From assembly GCF_025917315.1 (NCBI RefSeq), contig NZ_CP080627.1:3596001-3660000 (forward strand): a stretch of 64,000 nucleotides of DNA, written 5' to 3'. The DNA comes from Halomonas qaidamensis (GTDB lineage Bacteria; Pseudomonadota; Gammaproteobacteria; Pseudomonadales; Halomonadaceae). The notes under the pieces were generated by a model. It was not told where the DNA came from, did no database searches, and worked only from the letters and a program-made list of their open reading frames with translations. Below are positions 8,526 through 17,128 of this stretch, piece by piece. Positions within the stretch are counted from its first letter, which is position 1, and each line of letters begins with the position of its first letter. Both the position numbers and the translations under genes were made by a program.

Positions 8526-10346
8526 TTACTCATCATTATCCAGTAAAAGAACGCATGGATCAGTTTTTGGGGTCAGTATGGTAGTTTGACGTTTGCCACG
8601 AGTAACACTAACTCGAAAATTCTGTCTTGTTTGAGTATCGATTTTGTCTTTTGAGTTGAAGCGTACGATTCTGTCAGCGTTGTAGGGTGGCTGCCCTTTA
8701 CGTTTGATCGGCCACCCCTCAAAGATGATCACTTCATCGAACTGCTTTCCTTTGGCCTTGTGCATGTTCATCACAATTACACCTGACTCTGGCTTAGAAT
8801 TAGTGGCAAAGTGCTCCTGCACAAATGCCTGCTGGGTAATTGTGAGCGCGTTTTGGTAACCACCATTATCCCGCCAATCCTGAGATAATGCCTGCCGAAG
8901 CTGCATCCCACGCTCCAAAATTCGCACATTGCGAACCTCACTCGCGATCTCTTTAAGGCGACTGCATGCGCCATCTTCGAGAGTATGCCGAACCGCCCGC
9001 CAATCTTTATCAGGATCGCCAGTCAGTTCAAGTGCGCAGGCCTGCTCATAGACGGCTTTTATGTTGACGAGAATGCTATTTTTACGGGCTCCCTTTCCAG
9101 AGGCTTGAAGAGCTAGTGCTTCTTCGTAGGCTTTACGGATACTTGCAGCTTCTTGAAGGGCTTTCTTCGTCGGCTCATTTCCTCCTTTTCCTTGATAGTA
9201 ATTGCACAGAAGACCAATGAACTGAGCAAAATGGCGTGCATAGCTCGCTGACTGCATAAGCAAAGCGATAATTTCGGCCCCAAGAACGGCGGCTTCCATT
9301 TCTATAACGGCCAAATGCGTTACCGCTGTCATGCCTGCCGGTGGCTGACGCAGCGCATCTGAAACCAAGCGAGTCATTTTCTTTGTGGGTACCAGAATGG
9401 CTATTGACCAGTTTTTGATCTTTGCTTCAGCAAGCCTCTTCCGAGCCGCATAGACTGTAGTCACTAGCATAGTCATCGCCGGGTCAGCAAAGGGATTGAA
9501 ACATTCAAACTCAATTCCCTTGTAAGTGCTCTGACGAAAATTCCCTGTCAGTAGGTCATTGCCGAACAATGCGATTTCCGTTCCTGCGCTACGATGATTA
9601 TCGGTACTCAGATCAAAGTCTGAGACCCTGAACTCCCCTCTGAGGTGATCAAGGCGCGCAGGGTCGGCGCCAATCCAGTCGTAGATTCGCTGTTCCGGAT
9701 CAGCAAGAGCGATCAAACGACAGAACTCTCCCAATGTTTGAACGATACGCCACTGCGAGTCATTGGTGTCTTGAAACTCATCAAGGATAATGACTGGGTA
9801 CTTGGCGGCGATAAGACTTCGAATACGTGAGCTACCATGGAGAAGGTCGCCAACATATGGGGCATACAGATCAAAGCACACACGCCCTTCTTGGTTCGCC
9901 AAACGTAGTAACTCTGCCTTTTCGGCAGCCTTTTTTGCCTCCTTTTGTTCGTCTGTCAGACTTCTGGCCGGTAAGCCTGAACGGACAGAGGACAGAGCAA
10001 TAGCTTCTCCAGGAGGCGTGAGAATACTCAATCGACGCGGCAAGCCGATTAGATAGCCGTGAGTCTTTAGAATGCGCCAAAAAAAGGAGTGGTAGGTCTG
10101 CACATCGATGCGTTTTTTCTGCTCAGAAGGAATTTTCTGTTCATACTCAATGGCCTCTACCACTCGGGAAACTGTAGCGCGGGCGAAGCTGAGAAACAGA
10201 ACTTTCTGGCCAGGCTGAAGCGTCTGTTCGACAACCTGTGCTGCCTTTAGGATAGATATCGTGGTCTTACCCGAGCCAGGCCCACCGGTTACAAGGAGAT
10301 GTCCATCCGCCTGCAGGACATCCTGTTGGCCTTTAGTTAGTTCCAT
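8526..10346 (-). CDS. gajB: Gabija-like GajB: UvrD/Rep-type superfamily 1 helicase
   Basis: The protein is 606 residues from ATG 10346. It has Q-motif and Walker A at the N-terminus (GQQDVLQADG, then GGPGSGKTT at 21-29), VLFLSFARATVSRV, the motif II region VIILDEFQDTN, a GADPARLD segment, and the C-terminal motifs MNMHKAKGKQFDEV and RVSVTRGKR. This is the UvrD-like helicase set seen in GajB, though longer than the roughly 490-residue Bacillus GajB. Its start overlaps the end of the OLD-family gene by 14 bases, so the two are translationally coupled. In Gabija, GajB works with GajA to sense altered nucleotide levels and DNA ends and to stop phage. The assignment depends on the gene pair; a lone UvrD-like helicase would be less specific. 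Confidence 0.75.
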   Translation of the reverse strand: MELTKGQQDVLQADGHLLVTGGPGSGKTTISILKAAQVVEQTLQPGQKVLFLSFARATVSRVVEAIEYEQKIPSEQKKRIDVQTYHSFFWRILKTHGYLIGLPRRLSILTPPGEAIALSSVRSGLPARSLTDEQKEAKKAAEKAELLRLANQEGRVCFDLYAPYVGDLLHGSSRIRSLIAAKYPVIILDEFQDTNDSQWRIVQTLGEFCRLIALADPEQRIYDWIGADPARLDHLRGEFRVSDFDLSTDNHRSAGTEIALFGNDLLTGNFRQSTYKGIEFECFNPFADPAMTMLVTTVYAARKRLAEAKIKNWSIAILVPTKKMTRLVSDALRQPPAGMTAVTHLAVIEMEAAVLGAEIIALLMQSASYARHFAQFIGLLCNYYQGKGGNEPTKKALQEAASIRKAYEEALALQASGKGARKNSILVNIKAVYEQACALELTGDPDKDWRAVRHTLEDGACSRLKEIASEVRNVRILERGMQLRQALSQDWRDNGGYQNALTITQQAFVQEHFATNSKPESGVIVMNMHKAKGKQFDEVIIFEGWPIKRKGQPPYNADRIVRFNSKDKIDTQTRQNFRVSVTRGKRQTTILTPKTDPCVLLLDNDE

Positions 10347-12174
10347 CTGCTTCTGCTTCCTGAGCTGCGGCTGCTTCATCCATTTCCGAGTGTGTGCATG
10401 CGGCCTTCAGTTGGAGCGCCGCCTCTCTCAACCACTCGGGAATTTCTACCTCGCTGCACTGCGCGATAAAATCAGCGATACCCCAGTTCCCCTTCGACCA
10501 TGTAAAGTAATCGCTCAGAGCTGCGGTAGCTTGCGCTTCCGGGTCAGGATACTTTTGAGCGAGATGCTGTGGCCAGTCGATTAGCCGTGTGAATCGTTTA
10601 AGGGCTTCTTCGGTTGTGCCCTTCAACACCATATCTTCAACGCCTTTTTCCCCATGCATTAGCAGCAGGTCAACCTGGGCTTCTATCAGTTCCTTATTTC
10701 CGTCGTCCTGCCGGTCACAAATCGCAAATGTGTGCTTCCCAAGCTCCCGGTAAAGCTGGGCCATGCCAGGTATGTTGGTTTCACTTCCAGCATCAACAAC
10801 GCAAATCCCAAGAGCCTCAAGTGATGAGTATATGTCTGGATTCAGCTCCTCAAGGCGACGACAAGCGACAGGAAACGATGAGGCCTCAGTTGCCCCTTCT
10901 GCAACAAGAACGCGGCGGGCAAGCAATCCCTCACAGAATCGAGTTCGAAACTCTTGCCTGTACCGTTTCAACTTGACGTTGTCCGGTAAAGTAATGGAGC
11001 GCTGCATTAGTACGCCTTCAGTATCGCGCGCGAGCACGACCGTCTCGTCGAGTGAAAATTCTTCGAGTACGTATGGCGAATGGGATGTGAATAGGGTTTG
11101 TGATGCTAGCTTTCGAACCTCGTGCACGATGCGTTTCTGTGCGTATGGTGGGATGGCTGTTTCTGGCTCTTCCATGGCGAATATGACGTTCTGCCTATCC
11201 TCGGCTATCTGGGATAGCATCGCCAAGACAAGCATATTAATTGTGCCTGTACCTTGTCGATAGAAGGGTGCTGCATGTGTTCCATCGCCCGTTGCAATAA
11301 ACGCGGTAATAACCTTGCGCAAATGTTCACGCGTCAAATTGGAGACCTTAAGATGAGGCTCTATGCCCCATTCTCTGGGCACATACTTCTTCAGGGCTGC
11401 ATTGATACTCTCCAAAACGGGTGAGATCCCAAGATTGGGGTTGCTGGCAACGTTGTTTTCGGACAGCGTGGCAAGCGTATCCTCCCACATCTGCGGCCTA
11501 ACCTCCTTGAGGCGCAGAATAATGTCTAACAAGCTTCCTCGTTCCAAGCTCAGTGCTCTTGAACCTGTGCGAATGGAACGGAGATACAGAAAACCACATA
11601 CCTGCTTGTGTTTTCTGGAGAAGGGCTCAGGCTTTTCACTTTCTGTAAGGCTGCGCGTGAAGTATGTCTTCCCTTCGAAGTCATCTTCCTCAGAGTCATA
11701 CCAGCCATGGAAAGTGACACGTATAGCCTCGGTGACACTGTCGACATCTGTGCCTTCTGGATTCGGTTCGTCATAGAACGTATTCGTTCTGGCGTCCCAA
11801 AACTCCACATAATCACCGAACACGGCTTTCTGCTCATCAGTGAGATCAACAACAGTTACCTCAATCTTGATCTTCGGCTCGTTGCTCTCTGCAGCCGGCT
11901 CCTCGTCTGCTACAGCAGGCTCTGCTTCTTCTCCAGGGGCTCCTTCAGCCGGTTCTAAGACAGTCACTGGAATATACACACCCTTGAAGAAATCATGCTC
12001 ATCAACGGGAGGCTTACGGTTGAGCCGGTCCGGCCCTAAAGCCAGATCAAGGGCTTCTAAAATAGTTGTTTTTCCAGTGTTATTGTCGCCGATAAGCACA
12101 CCATGACTGGGGAGAAACACCTCAGCGCTCTTAACACCCCTAAAATTTTCAATCCTAATACGAGATACGCGCAT
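10333..12174 (-). CDS. gajA: Gabija-like GajA: OLD-family ATPase with TOPRIM nuclease domain
   Basis: This protein of about 613 residues starts with RIRIENFRGVKSAEVFLP and Walker A GDNNTGKT (29-36). Mid-protein are YRQGTGTINML (signature region), VIFAMEEPETAIPP (Walker B) and LFTSHSPYVLEEF (His switch). The C-terminal TOPRIM domain shows VLVAEGATE (Glu426, Glu430) and ICDRQDDG (Asp487). That is the order of class 2 OLD proteins such as GajA, a site-specific DNA nicking endonuclease held in check by nucleotides. An acidic Ala/Glu-rich insertion (about residues 75-95, EGAPGEEAEPAV) is unusual. ATG 12174 is preferred over GTG 12183 because GGGGTG lies six bases upstream of it. It is the first gene of a two-gene leftward operon with gajB. 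Confidence 0.8.
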   Translation of the reverse strand: MRVSRIRIENFRGVKSAEVFLPSHGVLIGDNNTGKTTILEALDLALGPDRLNRKPPVDEHDFFKGVYIPVTVLEPAEGAPGEEAEPAVADEEPAAESNEPKIKIEVTVVDLTDEQKAVFGDYVEFWDARTNTFYDEPNPEGTDVDSVTEAIRVTFHGWYDSEEDDFEGKTYFTRSLTESEKPEPFSRKHKQVCGFLYLRSIRTGSRALSLERGSLLDIILRLKEVRPQMWEDTLATLSENNVASNPNLGISPVLESINAALKKYVPREWGIEPHLKVSNLTREHLRKVITAFIATGDGTHAAPFYRQGTGTINMLVLAMLSQIAEDRQNVIFAMEEPETAIPPYAQKRIVHEVRKLASQTLFTSHSPYVLEEFSLDETVVLARDTEGVLMQRSITLPDNVKLKRYRQEFRTRFCEGLLARRVLVAEGATEASSFPVACRRLEELNPDIYSSLEALGICVVDAGSETNIPGMAQLYRELGKHTFAICDRQDDGNKELIEAQVDLLLMHGEKGVEDMVLKGTTEEALKRFTRLIDWPQHLAQKYPDPEAQATAALSDYFTWSKGNWGIADFIAQCSEVEIPEWLREAALQLKAACTHSEMDEAAAAQEAEADGTN

Positions 12175-12529
12175 GATGCTCACCCCATTCCTATGCTTTT
12201 TGTATCGCCCTGTTTGACGCCTGACTCGACGAGATCAGTCCCACATTTTTTTGCAGCTTTAACAGTCTTCGACACTCGACATATACTGGCAAGCTAATTT
12301 ATTAGGTCAAATTAAACGCTTCTAATTATTTAGGCCGCGGCGATGATGCTGGCTTAATGTGCTCAAGAGAACCGAGAGGCTACTAGCTTGGCTTGGTAGG
12401 CCGCTATAAAGATTTTAATGTGGAGAAAAAGATGTGGACTCTATAAACTCAAAATGAAAGCATACAGGTTTTTGAAAAAGACTGACAACTGGGTATATTT
12501 TATTATAATTAAATAGTTAGGCAAAACCA
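12175..12529. other. Promoter side of the Gabija-like operon, no gene seen
   Basis: The stretch is AT-rich towards its right side and should contain the leftward promoter of the gajA-gajB pair. I see no convincing open frame or hairpin. Confidence 0.4.
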
Positions 12530-12646
12530 GTGAATGATACATTGAAATTTTTTATAGGAATATCACCTATACTATTTATAATGATAGCTACGATCTGTGC
12601 AGGAGGATATGAGGTCTTCAAGTTGTCAAAACACTTTCGCAAATAA
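12530..12646 (+). CDS. Possible 38-aa single-pass membrane peptide
   Basis: A short frame opens at GTG 12530 and ends at TAA 12646. It encodes a hydrophobic core (FFIGISPILFIMIATICAGG) followed by a basic tail (FKLSKHFRK), the shape of a single-span membrane peptide with its tail in the cytoplasm. No good ribosome-binding site precedes the GTG. Such peptides occur as small toxins or regulators on mobile elements, but nothing here shows a function and the frame may be chance in AT-rich DNA. Confidence 0.25.
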   Translation: MNDTLKFFIGISPILFIMIATICAGGYEVFKLSKHFRK

Positions 12647-12686
12647 CCTATCGACGATGACAAACAGAACAATGCTACAAGCTACC

Positions 12687-13007
12687 TTAAGTACCTTGGT
12701 CGTCTCCGAAATAGTCATTTCTTGAAACTAAGCCGAATGTTTCCTCTGTGGTATTTGCATATGGATTTTCGACATCACTAAATAAATTCTGTATGCGCCT
12801 CTCATCTTTCATGTATGCCACTGTGCGAAAAAAACAACTTTCACACATATGCAGTTCGTATCGCTCACCATCATGTGTGGATCCATACCCCCAGCGAGCC
12901 TGAAGAGTCGCAAACTCGAACCCGCCATCTAGATGAGTGGAGCATAGGCACACATCGCAAACTACGTCAGTAACTGTAACAATCTCTGCCTTTCCAATAA
13001 TCTTCAT
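12687..13007 (-). CDS. Small zinc-binding protein, two CxxC pairs
   Basis: The 106-residue product has CDVCLCST near residue 17 and CESCFF near residue 54, bracketing a conserved-looking core (FATLQARWGYGSTHDGERYE). I recognise this as a widespread proteobacterial small protein family in which two CxxC pairs probably bind one zinc, but I know no assigned function. GGAG lies five bases before ATG 13007, a good ribosome-binding site. The last 30 residues are acidic and less typical. It stands alone, with non-coding DNA on both sides, and is probably cargo. Confidence 0.65.
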   Translation of the reverse strand: MKIIGKAEIVTVTDVVCDVCLCSTHLDGGFEFATLQARWGYGSTHDGERYELHMCESCFFRTVAYMKDERRIQNLFSDVENPYANTTEETFGLVSRNDYFGDDQGT

Positions 13008-13790
13008 CTTATCTCCAGCACTACTCAGCTAAGCCTTTGTCCAGGTCAATGAACCCGTTTAGTTGATGAGTGTAGCTATATATTTAACAATCAGAAATTG
13101 GTTTCAAGCCATTTTATGGAGTATGTAGGGAGGACAGTATCTCCAATGCGGCTTACAGACACATCTGTAAAGCCAGTATGGTGGCATGCAGCCTCCGGCG
13201 TGAAGCGCCTCAATAAAAACTGGAAGAGGAAACCTCCCCCTGTAGCAGGTATACATGGAGCAGAGCTTAGATCACGAGCTGCTGAAGGATGCGAACAAAA
13301 AAGAACTGTTTGAGGTTGATAGCCCTCTTTCGTACTTATAACGGCTTCACCCGATACTTAAGAACCCGCTTAAAAAGGGCAGCGTTTTTATGCCATCACT
13401 TAGCCTGTGCCAGGTATGTGCTTGTTGAAATTATCGTGATACTGACGGTGCTATGGCATCGGTTTATAGGTTTAGTGCTTGATCGTTTGGCACTAGCTGA
13501 GACGACTTGATCGCGCATATTGTAGGCCGATCCCGTAAAGCGGTAATGTTAAATTCCAGCAAAGGGCTATAGACGAGTACATTAATCTACAATGACAAGT
13601 CGGGCAGCAGGTCAAGATCACTGCTCCTAAGCTACAGCAATGCCTCAAGGATATCGGCTCCTGCGAGCAAGCTGACTGACACATTTAAAACGAAGAGTTC
13701 CCACTTCTGGAAACCAAGTAAGTGATCTTGGTGAACTTAGCAACTGCGAGGCTTAACTGCTGACCAAGCCTGTGCATGAAGACAAAATTC
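13008..13790. other. Stretch without a supported gene upstream of the retron
   Basis: Several open frames of 60-75 codons cross this region (for example 13098-13313 and 13289-13510), but none has a ribosome-binding site or recognisable sequence. The part from about 13500 to 13690 may be decayed coding DNA, since short protein-like pieces appear in more than one frame, but I cannot identify it. The promoter for the retron operon should lie near the right side. Confidence 0.4.
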
Positions 13791-13797
13791 AAGGAGG
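13791..13797 (+). promoter_or_regulatory. Strong ribosome-binding site AAGGAGG that sets the retron effector start
   Basis: AAGGAGG stands five bases before the GTG at 13803, whereas the longer ATG start at 13776 has no Shine-Dalgarno sequence. I therefore place translation start of the retron effector at GTG 13803. Confidence 0.75.
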
Positions 13798-13802
13798 TAT
13801 GG

Positions 13803-15059
13803 GTGCCGGGTAATAAAAGTTTCATTGCATCTCAAACGACCCAAACGTGGCTCGCGCAGTTCGATCCCATGTCCCAGGGCAACATGGTCAAGATGCTGAA
13901 AGCCATGCGGCTGGTATCCCGAGATAAGTTTTCGGAGTCAATTCGCAAAAGGCTATTACAGGTATCCAAAAATGCCCAAGGCCGCGTTGGTCTATACGTG
14001 GAACGTGAAATCCCACCCAAAAAGTCTCCCCCAGAGCCCTTGTTTCAGCAAACCAACATACCACCAAGGCGAGCTTTTGGCCTAGGGCCAGATCCCATTC
14101 AACCAGACGTTGGAAAGCCAGCAGACGTTGGTTCTGAAGGAATCGTAGCGCAGTTGGTGTCCGAACTATGTCGCGAGTTTCCAGAGAAGTTCGTGAACCA
14201 TCCTGGCCCCGATGAACTTCGCAAACAAAAAAAGCCTATCAACACTCTGGTATTGGTCACCGACCTAATCGGAAGCGGGGAACGGGCCGAAAGATATTTG
14301 GACGCTTTTTGGGCTGTTCATACCGTCAAGAGCTGGTGGTCTGGGCGCATAACGAATGGTCTTTCATTTGGAATAGTAGCCTACGCCGGGACGTTTACTG
14401 GCATGAAACGGGTTAAATCTCACCGCCTTTCGCCCTTCGTTTTGACTGTTGCGGAATGCCCGACGATAGATACTGCCTTCGATAAAGAACAGGCCAACGA
14501 GATCAAGCTGATTTGCACGCAGTACGGCCCATCCTCGGGAAAAATTGGACCACTAGGTTTCCAGGACACTGGCGCGCTGATCGCATTTTCTCATGGTGCT
14601 CCTAACAACGTTCCACGCGTATTATACAACTACAGCAGCTCTTGGACGCCACTATTCGCACGTCGCCAGACTTCGTCCACTCGAGCAAATTTTGAGGAGC
14701 AGCTCGACCCAGAGGAGGTTCAGCAGCTCCTTGTGAAGATGAGACATCGACGCCTTTCTGATGGTCAGGACTGGAGCAGAGCACCAAGCGGTACGCTTGA
14801 GACCTATCTTGTGCTAGCAGCCTTATCACATCGTCCTCGAAACACTGAGGTCGTCGCGCGGCGAACCGGCTTAACCTTGCTGGAGGTGGAACCCGTGCTT
14901 CTAAAAGCCAAAGAAAACGGTTGGGTGGATCAAGTTTATCGCTTGACTGATTTGGGACAGGCTTATTTGCGTGCAGCGAAACGTAAACGGCGCGTCGCAC
15001 CAGCTAATGAAAACTACGTCAAAAAGTATTACCCTTCTACGCTGAGGGTTCCAACGTGA
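13803..15059 (+). CDS. Retron-associated effector: phosphoribosyltransferase-like domain plus winged helix
   Basis: The product is 418 residues from GTG 13803. The N-terminal part (SFIASQTTQTWLAQFDP, then MLKAMRLVSRDKF) is helical. The centre carries LVLVTDLIGSGERAERYL, with Asp154 and the GSG loop in the position of the PRPP-binding motif of type I phosphoribosyltransferases. The C-terminal 110 residues look like winged-helix DNA-binding segments (ETYLVLAALSHRPRNTEVVA and VYRLTDLGQAYL). A PRTase-like plus winged-helix protein next to a retron reverse transcriptase is an established retron arrangement (type III in the Mestre classification, as I recall). It would act as the toxic effector, held inactive by the RT-msDNA complex. 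Its 3' end contains the first repeat of the retron RNA. Confidence 0.7.
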   Translation: MPGNKSFIASQTTQTWLAQFDPMSQGNMVKMLKAMRLVSRDKFSESIRKRLLQVSKNAQGRVGLYVEREIPPKKSPPEPLFQQTNIPPRRAFGLGPDPIQPDVGKPADVGSEGIVAQLVSELCREFPEKFVNHPGPDELRKQKKPINTLVLVTDLIGSGERAERYLDAFWAVHTVKSWWSGRITNGLSFGIVAYAGTFTGMKRVKSHRLSPFVLTVAECPTIDTAFDKEQANEIKLICTQYGPSSGKIGPLGFQDTGALIAFSHGAPNNVPRVLYNYSSSWTPLFARRQTSSTRANFEEQLDPEEVQQLLVKMRHRRLSDGQDWSRAPSGTLETYLVLAALSHRPRNTEVVARRTGLTLLEVEPVLLKAKENGWVDQVYRLTDLGQAYLRAAKRKRRVAPANENYVKKYYPSTLRVPT

Positions 15060-15274
15060 CTTTCTAGTGATGCCGGTGTCGAAAGGCGCCGGTTCGGGTG
15101 ACGGTTTCGTCATCATGACGGGGCGCAGACTACTGCTGCTTCGCGTTAGAGCTTATGCATGAGAATCAGGCGCCTCCTGCAGCGACCCTTCGGGGCGGCT
15201 CGAGGTCTCGCCTTCACTGCAGGAGGTGACTGACCCTTCGGGTCTCAAAGGTAGATGGAGCGCTGGAACCCTCA
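15043..15274 (+). ncRNA. Retron msr-msd non-coding RNA (predicted)
   Basis: Two 11-base sequences, TGAGGGTTCCA (15043-15053) and TGGAACCCTCA (15264-15274), are exact inverted complements and have the spacing and place of retron a1/a2 repeats. Pairing continues past one mismatch with CG/CG. Between them are a GAAA-capped hairpin (CCGGTGTC/GGCGCCGG, 15073-15092), a TGACG/CGTCA hairpin (15099-15112, with an alternative at 15108-15120), a long stem at 15166-15182 with 15217-15233 (one mismatch) and a GACCC/GGGTC hairpin (15232-15244). The long stem is the likely msd and the first hairpins the msr. The repeats overlap the effector's 3' end and the RT frame's 5' end. Confidence 0.7.
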
Positions 15275-16412
15275 AATTTTTCGCACACAAGCCCAAACCG
15301 CTGCTGTGCCACCCGAGATGGTGGCGCACATGATCACAGTGGGAAAGCGAATCACGTCTTGCCACCGGGAAATTCAGCCGGTTTTCACGCTTAAGCACCT
15401 TGCAATGTTAAGTGGCGTCGACTATGGCTTTCTTCGGCATACAGTGGGCAGAAACACTGGTGCATACACCGAATTTCAGATCAGGAAGCGACCATCCGCG
15501 AACGGGCAAACCTCCTATCGGACTATCTGTGTCCCATCCCCCGCCCTCATGAAGGTGCAACGCTGGGTTGCTCGAAACATTCTTTCTCACGTCCCGGCCC
15601 ATCCGTGTAGTGTTGCCTTCTCCACCGGCGATAGTCTGTATAACGCTGTTGCACCACACTGCCCTTCTAAATGGCTTGTAAAGCTGGATATTCGCAACTT
15701 CTTCGAGTCCATAGATGAAATCTCGGTTTATAAGGTGTTTCATCAACTGGGCTTTGAGCCACTCATCGCGTTTGAGATGGCTCGTCTCTGCACATATGTC
15801 GGGACCAATCCGCTGAATAGCCAAGATCGGTGGGAAGACAGTCACTTGCTGCCTGAGTTCATCATCAAGCTGTACCAATATCCTGGGCAGGGTCACCTGC
15901 CTCAAGGCGCCCCTACTAGCCCCATGTTAGCAAACTTGGTCTGCCGGGCGCTGGACGATCGGCTATCTTCCCTCGCTGACGAGCATTCGGTCCGCTACAC
16001 CCGCTACGCTGATGACATGACATTTTCCACTAGTGATGTTGATTTTGGACGAGAGAAAGCCGGAACGTTGATCCGGCTTGTTTATCATCAACTCAATCGC
16101 CAAGCTCTAAACCCGAATACTGCGAAGACTACAGTTGTTCCCCCCGGAGCTCGTAAGCTAGTGTTGGGGTTAAGTGCGGAAGAGAACGTTCCACGACTAA
16201 CACGACAATTCAAAGACTTATTGCGACAGCACATCCATTATTTGCTCCGCAACGACGTAGGGCCAACGAAGCATGCGGCCGCCCGCGAGTTCGCATCTAC
16301 GGCTGGATTACGGCACCACCTGGGTGGGCTGCTAGCGTTTGCCGCTCAAATTGAGCCTAAGTGGGCCGCTACTCAGCGTAGCCGTTTCAATGCAGTGCCT
16401 TGGCCATATTAA
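15255..16412 (+). CDS. Retron-type reverse transcriptase
   Basis: The frame encodes 385 residues with the bacterial RT motifs in order: YRTICVPSPALMKVQRWV (motif 1), WLVKLDIRNFFESI with Asp145 (motif 3/A), LPQGAPTSPMLANLV (motif 4/B), RYTRYADDMTFS with the catalytic YADD at 251-254, and NTAKTTVVPPGARKLVLGLS (motifs 6-7). It aligns by eye with retron Ec86 RT through its whole length. Two retron signatures are altered: NAxxH reads NAVAPH (residues 130-135) and VTG reads VLG. The ATG at 15255 has only a close AAAGG; starts at 15318 or 15330 would keep all motifs and would not overlap the a2 repeat. RT would copy the msd into msDNA and, with it, hold the upstream effector. Confidence 0.9.
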   Translation: MERWNPQIFRTQAQTAAVPPEMVAHMITVGKRITSCHREIQPVFTLKHLAMLSGVDYGFLRHTVGRNTGAYTEFQIRKRPSANGQTSYRTICVPSPALMKVQRWVARNILSHVPAHPCSVAFSTGDSLYNAVAPHCPSKWLVKLDIRNFFESIDEISVYKVFHQLGFEPLIAFEMARLCTYVGTNPLNSQDRWEDSHLLPEFIIKLYQYPGQGHLPQGAPTSPMLANLVCRALDDRLSSLADEHSVRYTRYADDMTFSTSDVDFGREKAGTLIRLVYHQLNRQALNPNTAKTTVVPPGARKLVLGLSAEENVPRLTRQFKDLLRQHIHYLLRNDVGPTKHAAAREFASTAGLRHHLGGLLAFAAQIEPKWAATQRSRFNAVPWPY

Positions 16413-16551
16413 GTATTTTGTCGGCCCATAGAAGAAGCCTTTCCGAAGTCGTTGGTCTTGCCTTGAGCTCCATGGTTTTCTTTTTGGGCTGAAAGGGGGG
16501 TCATGATTGACTATGGCGGCACCTCGTTAAAGTGGTAGATCGCTGGAACCG
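16413..16551. other. Intergenic DNA with a copy of the RT-start sequence
   Basis: The 22 bases at 16529-16550 repeat, with small gaps, the sequence at 15247-15270 around the RT start (GTAGAT then CGCTGGAACC in both). No gene is visible in this stretch. Confidence 0.5.
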
Positions 16552-16713
16552 ATGAGTACTACACTGGACTGCTCGAAGAAAAAAGGCGGCTATGAACCAA
16601 CCTACAGCGATACCTTCGTTCAGGTAATAGATATCACTCCAGCATTACCATCTTCGCCCTTGCAATTTTTGTCTGATTTAACCTGCCCTGCAGCCAAGTT
16701 AATGCGGATGTAA
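16552..16713 (+). CDS. Possible 53-aa protein or remnant
   Basis: An open frame of 53 residues begins MSTTLDCSKKKGGYEPTYSD and ends with CPAAKLMRM. Composition is protein-like and the frame begins just after the partial copy of the RT-start sequence. There is no clear ribosome-binding site and no family I recognise. It may be a remnant of a gene whose start was replaced by recombination at the repeat, or chance. Confidence 0.25.
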   Translation: MSTTLDCSKKKGGYEPTYSDTFVQVIDITPALPSSPLQFLSDLTCPAAKLMRM

Positions 16714-16829
16714 GGTAGCCGAGCGCGGTCAGGTCCCAAACAAATTCTATTTTTGTATAATTGGTGCTGCTCTATCGCAATAATCCTATAAGCTTGTCTA
16801 GAGCTTGGTAGAACAATGAGAGGAGTCTA

Positions 16830-17051
16830 ATGACGTTACCTTACGAACGGGCACGTGCAATTATTCAGATTGAGGCCTTTCTCATTGAACTGATCAAGGA
16901 TAAATCCCTTCCTCTTGAGAAGCGGCAAGAGGCCCAACGCTTGTTGCGCCACTACCCAAGCCGTAAAGAAGTGCTTTTGGCTGGCGAGATAGAAGAAATG
17001 CTTACGTCAGGGACTATTTTTAACCCTATGCTGTCTAGCAAAGAAGAATAA
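16830..17051 (+). CDS. BPSL0761-like small protein
   Basis: The 73-residue product (MTLPYERARAIIQIEAFLIE, then LRHYPSRKEVLLA) matches the pattern of the small proteobacterial BPSL0761 family: an N-terminal T.P.ERARA helix and a conserved RLLRHYP motif. AGGAG lies eight bases before the ATG. The family has no assigned role that I know; members often lie near mobile or regulatory loci. It is followed after 77 bases by an MbcA/ParS-type gene on the same strand, possibly in one transcript. Confidence 0.65.
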   Translation: MTLPYERARAIIQIEAFLIELIKDKSLPLEKRQEAQRLLRHYPSRKEVLLAGEIEEMLTSGTIFNPMLSSKEE

Positions 17052-17128
17052 ATGGATACAAAACAACCTATACCTCTGTGACTAATCTTACCTACTACTC
17101 TTCAAGAGTTTACTAGTGGTGATGAAAA

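Noticed and set aside
13098..13684. Several 60-75 codon frames upstream of the retron
   Set aside because: They lack ribosome-binding sites, overlap on opposite strands and show no recognisable motif.
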